Below are positions 59,881 to 64,000 of a stretch of 64,000 nucleotides of DNA, one piece after another. The position numbers and the translations under genes were made by a program. Position 1 is the first letter of the stretch, and each line of letters opens with the position of its first letter. The DNA is from Absidia repens (lineage: Eukaryota; Mucoromycota; Mucoromycetes; Mucorales; Cunninghamellaceae). The DNA is taken from NCBI GenBank assembly GCA_002105175.1, contig MCGE01000025.1:310001-374000 (forward strand). Reading direction: 5' to 3'. The notes under the pieces were generated by a model. The model had not been told where the DNA came from, searched no databases, and saw nothing but the letters and a program-made list of their open reading frames with translations.

Positions 59881-61548
59881 GAATGGTATTACCCGTAATG
59901 CCTTGAGATCGTTTTCTAATCCATGTCCAAGCAAAATAGTATTTTGATCCATTCTATCAAAAAGCGCTTGTCGGATCGAAGTCAAATTGTGTTGAACACC
60001 CGCCAGTGTTTGGATGCCGCTATACCTTGAGTTCAGATCAATCACCATATGAGAAGGAAGCACCAGTTCATCCATCACCATTTCATAATTGGCATTGATC
60101 ACCGTCAGTCGAATCAGTTCCATACCAATCGTCGTGTACCCCATTTCACAATCTAATGCCAGTAGTCTTTCTTTTTTCTTTGCGTTCGTAGATCCTTCAG
60201 GTACCGTGACAAAAGGAATGGCAGTATGCATTTTTTCCATATTTTCATCTATTGTTCCCACCACAACACACATACAAGATAACGAAGGGGTAATGAGTTT
60301 AGTTTCTTTTCTACATATTTCTGTTTTGCTTCTTGATCGTTTGTTTACCTTTAAATACATGTGGTCCCTTTTCACAGCCAGTGGTCCCCAATGGATCATC
60401 ACAACAGGTATAACTGCGTTGTTTTTCCCCAAAGCTTTTCGATACCCGCAGTCGTCCGGGGTGATAAACACAAGCCGTCGCATCTTTGGCGCCCAGGATC
60501 GCCTTGACGAAGTACGTCTTCTTGCACCGGTCACACGTTTGCTGCTGTTGGGCCGATTGGACCGCCCCTTTTCCTTTTGTGGTAGTAGTCACAGGAGCCG
60601 GGATATCCAAGAGAGCGATGGGAGGGTAATGCATGGCATCCAATTGTGTTGCTGATAAGACAAGGTTGGCGAGGTAAGATGGATCCGCTAATATCGGGCA
60701 TGTGGATCGCCAGTCGCCGCCACCTGTAATTTGTTGTTTTCCACGTAGCTCAAGTGATTGGGGTTTCGGTGAGGTGGTACTGACACTTGTTGTTGTTGTT
60801 GTTGCTGCTGCTGCTGGTATAGACGACGTTGATGGTGGCGATGGTGATGGCAATGGTTCTGTCACAACGGCTTCCTTTTTCAATTCCATCAGTGCTGACA
60901 TGGCCTGTTGTTTATATCCTGCGGTGTTTGTTGTCGTATCCAAGATCTTCTGCTCATGTTCTTGCGTACGTTTGGCGGCGAATTGAGGATCCCCAGCGTT
61001 AGATGACGGGTATATTCTGGTGTATTGTTCGTAAAGCTTGTTAGTAATGACTTGTCGTATTTTGAGCGCCGTGTGTGATGAGATGTCCGCTTTGATGGTG
61101 AGTGGTCCTGAAAACTAAAAAAAAAAAAAGACGTAAGTGTTATAATGAGTGATATATATGTGTGTATGTGAGGGGGGGGGGTGCATACCGTAGGTGTATG
61201 AGCAACGCGATGAAAAGGATCCTTGCTTTGTGCAGTTGTGCTGGTGTCTAGGGGCGTTCTGGTTCGAACAGCCTTTCCTTCATTGGAGCTGCTGATTTTG
61301 GGTAGTTTTGCCTTGTCACTGGTATTTCTAGCAGGTAGCGGGCGTTTGACAGATGAGGAGGTCGTGGTAGGATGTTGTTTTGCTGTTGATGAAGACGCAG
61401 ATGTGGAAGATGTTTTTTGTTGTTGTTGTTGTTGTTGTTGTTGTTGCTTTTGTTGCTGTTTTTTATGGGAAAACACACATGTAGGGCGCTTGCAGTGAGG
61501 TAAGGCAGGGCATTGTATATTTTTAAATAATCCTAAGGACGGAAGCAT
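59504..61548 (-). CDS. REX3: RNA exonuclease Rex3/REXO1 family (DEDDh)
   Basis: Five exons (61548-61189, 61114-60349, 60248-59893, 59775-59743, 59677-59504) encode 562 residues. The N terminus MLPSLGLFKNIQC has a CCCH-like Cys/His set (CPALPHCKRPTCVFSH). Met at 61548 was chosen because family members begin in this way. A poly-Gln and Ser/Thr region follows, then the Rex3-specific zinc-binding module CDRCKKTYFV, CVYHPGRLRV, YTCCDDPLGTTGCEKGPHVF. The exonuclease follows: LLALDCEMGYTTIGMELIRL (Exo I), NSRYSGIQ, LLGHGLENDLKALR (Exo II) and HDSFEDAATCLELV (Exo III, His and Asp). These enzymes trim 3' ends of RNase MRP RNA, snoRNA and rRNA in the nucleus. One exon is 33 bases (IIHDKVIDTSQ) and carries part of the conserved core. 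Confidence 0.93.
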
Positions 61549-61623
61549 GATTGTTTTTTTAAAAAAAACAGGTGCCAAAGAATTAAAAAAAAATCATAAA
61601 CCAAACCTCACGACACCTACGAA

Positions 61624-62830
61624 TATTTTAAAATCCGCCCACGTGAAATATTTATTTTGTACTCCCCATCTTTTTGATTTTTTCGGCACTCTTTCTTTTT
61701 GATTTTTTTTCCCTTTCATTTTTTCTTCACCAATCAACTTCTATGGTGTCATGTTGCACTTACAATAGTATTAGGATTAGTTTAGAAGGGATTTCAGCTC
61801 AGGGATTACAAGATGCATGGGGAAACCCTTTCATTTTGGATTCAGGATTTAGGACCACCATTAGTTGGGATTTTTGGAGTTTCCATTGGCTTAGTTTAGT
61901 ATCAGTATGTTCGTAGTTTGTGTCTATATCTGAATAAAATATGTCTATTTTATTTATTTCAATGAAATATGTCCCATTAGTCTCTATTATGTTTTACAAA
62001 ATATATTCCTTGTTTTACTAATCATGAATCCCGTTGGATTGGTGTTGATCGTTTGATGAGTTTTTAATAAAAGGTGATGTCCCTTTCGTTATTCTCATGC
62101 CTTGTCGTTAGTGCATTATATTATCTTTCATTTTGTAATTATGCCTTCAGATTAGTGTTGGCCATTCTTTGTATTTCACCTTAGTCTCTCTCATTCCTCC
62201 AATAGATTCCTCCACTGACTCCTTTGACACTATGGGCCTTTCCAATTTTATTTTAGTACCCATCCGTATGATTCAATAAAATATGCATTTTTATTTATAT
62301 ACTATGACCCATTTGATAATAAACATATTGAACAATGCCACTATTGTAGCTGTCATGTGAGTGTCCAACGACACATACACTTTCCAATTCACCCACTATG
62401 ACTACTTTCACCCCCTGCTCAAGGAACTCGTTGACGGTTTTGTCAAAGATAGTCAAATTCCTACTAAATCAGTTATACAAATAAATTTAAATTATGCTGC
62501 GCGTGAACCCACATTTATAGAGCATGGTGCACTACTTGTTAGTTTATTTATGCCTCTTTCTCTTTCCCCTTGAGACCGAGAGGTTGGTCGACAGGTCTAG
62601 GTCAATCATTATAGAACGTGTGACGTAATTCCGCTCTGACCTTTCATATCAGTCAATTTTGACCGTGCTGTTAGCATAATCTTCACTAAACTGGACATAC
62701 TGCTTATATCCATCTTGTTATTTTTATTTATTTATTTATTTATTTTGCATGTGGTATAATAAAAGTAAAAATGAGGCATCATGCTGAAGCCAGTTTAAGG
62801 CTCAGGGAGCCATCTACTGCGATACAAAAT
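61624..62830 (+). repeat. Dispersed repeat family, copy D
   Basis: The head TTTTAAAATCCGCCCACGTG is at about 61627-61646. It is followed by ATATTTATTTTGTACTCCCC and a T/C-rich block. The core at 61770-61890 matches copy A almost base for base over GGGATTACAAGATGCATGGG and GAAACCCTTTCATTTTGGAT. The body and tail continue to GTGGTATAATAAAAGT and GCTGAAGCCAGTTTAAGG near 62750-62800, also as in copy A. Confidence 0.75.
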
Positions 62831-63394
62831 GGTGGGGGAACCCTCAGTTTATCAAACCCACATGTCAACAATCTCTCCCCAATACTGAGTACTGTAGAAG
62901 CCCACATTAACGATACGCGGAATAACTAATTTTTTTGCAAACCATTGATTATTGACAGTGGAATAACGTGATGCGAATAACGGTACTTTTTTTTTAAAAA
63001 AAAAAAGATAATGAAAAAACAAATATCTTTTATATATAAACCTAGCGCACAAAAATCCCTAGTATGATGCCGAGCAAGTCATATTCCTCATCAATGATAA
63101 TAAATACGGACTAACGGCACCCACTTTGCACCAACACCGTCGTCAGGGAAGCCATAAATACTGACGAAACACAGTAAAAACAATAAAATCGCCAAACGAA
63201 AAACCGCCCGGCCTAACCTAAGCCAGCATGGCACATCAATAACAAAGGATCTATTGCAGGTAGCATAAAGGAGACTATTAGCGGACCTGAATATGTTCAA
63301 AACTAATCTCAAGTTGCAATTGTAAAAAGGGATCCAATATACTGTATTTTACTGTACTATACAATGCAGACAAGACATGGAAAGATCTTTATCC

Positions 63395-63700
63395 AGACGT
63401 ATACACAATATGTGGACAAACTAGTACTAAAATAAGCTAGTGAAGAATCTAATCAGCCAGCTGATGGGGGTCCCAAATCCTGAATCCAAAATGAAAGTGT
63501 TTCCCCATGCATCTTGTAATCTCTAAGTTAAAAACCCTTCTAAACTAATCCTGACCCTAATCTAATATTACCACAGCCACATACACGTAATAATCGTGAA
63601 GGGAAAAAGAAATGAAAGACAAGGAAAATTTTTTTTAAAAAATCCACGTGGGCGGGATTTGAAAACGCGGCCTCTCGCTGATGGGCGTGCTGACCATTAC
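63395..63700 (-). repeat. Dispersed repeat family, partial inverted copy E with tRNA-like head
   Basis: On the minus strand, TTTTCAAATCCCGCCCACGT (head) and a T run come first. GGTCAGGATTAGTTTAGAAG, ATTACAAGATGCATGGGG and TTCATTTTGGATTCAGGATT follow, and the match ends near CACTAGCTTATTTTAGTA. Upstream of the head the minus strand reads GGGGTAATGGTCAGCACGCC, resembling a tRNA A-box region. The tRNA-like part is degenerate and is not called as a tRNA gene. Confidence 0.65.
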
Positions 63701-63924
63701 CCCGATTTTTGTCGATAACCTTTTTAATTTCGATGAAAAAACAAAACAAAAGATATAAGACGGTCCCATAAGGCCGCATTTTTGTTATATATAGCATGGA
63801 TACGCACAGTATAATAGCAATATTGTTCACAATAACAATGCAATTTCCTTTGATGGTCGATATCGTTCTTGTGGGCCTCTACTGTAGACAAATTGTTTGT
63901 AATTGAAAGAACAAAGACAAAATT

Positions 63925-64000
63925 TGGCAACATTTAAGGTTTATTTTAGGTTTTTGCTGAACTGCACCATGCTATGAGGTTCAAACATAATCTGAGCAAA
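63925..64000 (+). repeat. Fragment similar to the tail of repeat copy A
   Basis: GCAACATTTAAGGTTTATTT and TTGCTGAACTGCACCATGCT parallel the segment at about 5160-5215 (GCAACAATTAAGGTTTAGTT and TTGCTGAATTGCATCGTAGC). The similarity runs to the window edge. Confidence 0.55.

Larger units (their letters stand above)
61549..64000. other. Gene-free right end made mainly of repeat copies D and E
   Basis: Upstream of the Rex3-like start there is a short promoter, then repeat copy D (plus), an inverted partial copy E, and a fragment at the right edge resembling the tail of copy A. No coding region is credible. Confidence 0.5.

Noticed and set aside
60089..60655. 188-codon plus-strand ORF
   Set aside because: It lies antisense over the Rex3-like exons, whose catalytic motifs and splice sites establish the minus strand as coding.
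61674..61916. ORF in repeat copy D (GLQDAWGNPFILDSG) that is also partly open in copy A
   Set aside because: The frame is broken in copies B, C and E and the similarity between copies is at base level in all frames, so a shared protein is unlikely.

Overview
This 64 kb window is nuclear DNA of a filamentous fungus, most likely an early-diverging Mucoromycota (Mucorales-type) species. The protein content is fungal: a class IV chitin synthase, a P-type H+-ATPase, Spg1, a Num1-like cortical anchor, a Bck1/Mkh1-type MAPKKK and Rex3. Genes carry many short introns with GTAAGT-like donors. Spacers are AT-rich with long A/T runs, and CAA/CAG codon repeats are very common. The exact genus is an inference that I cannot confirm from sequence alone.

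Layout, left to right. (1) 1-7.7 kb, minus strand: a truncated BLOC-1-type coiled-coil gene, a C2H2 zinc-finger regulator, a Vip1-like RRM protein, and an extended SDR lacking the usual catalytic Tyr. (2) 8.2-26.3 kb, plus strand: class IV chitin synthase (sharing a divergent promoter with the SDR), plasma-membrane H+-ATPase, a 60-residue membrane protein, MsrA, ribosomal protein uS8, a drug/metabolite-superfamily transporter and GSK-3. (3) 28.9-47.5 kb, minus strand: TTC1-like TPR protein, Num1/ApsA/Mcp5-like PH protein, a mitochondrial-type PPR protein, Not4/CNOT4, an STK16/Env7-type kinase and a multi-pass membrane protein. (4) 48.4-58.8 kb, plus strand: Spg1 GTPase, a membrane protein with a 65-residue polyglutamine tract, and the MAPKKK. 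(5) 59.5-61.5 kb, minus strand: Rex3-type RNA exonuclease.

No operon logic is expected. Several genes nevertheless share themes: cell wall and membrane energisation (chitin synthase, H+-ATPase, cell-wall-integrity-type MAPKKK), cortex and septation (Num1-like, Spg1) and RNA turnover (Not4, Rex3).

The spacers hold the most unusual non-coding material. At least six diverged copies of one dispersed repeat family lie at about 4.2, 17.9, 27.5, 50.8, 61.6 and 63.6 kb. Each begins with a TTCAAATCCCG-like, CACGTG-containing head, then a pyrimidine-rich block, then a conserved core of about 150 bp. Among the coding regions, the most interesting signal is a regularly spaced run of TQ-x-D/E motifs in the Num1-like protein. 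These resemble binding sites for the dynein light chain LC8 in what should be a dynein anchor.

Exon coordinates were derived by hand from GT/AG sites and reading phase. Genes are given as start-to-stop spans, with exon structures in the evidence.
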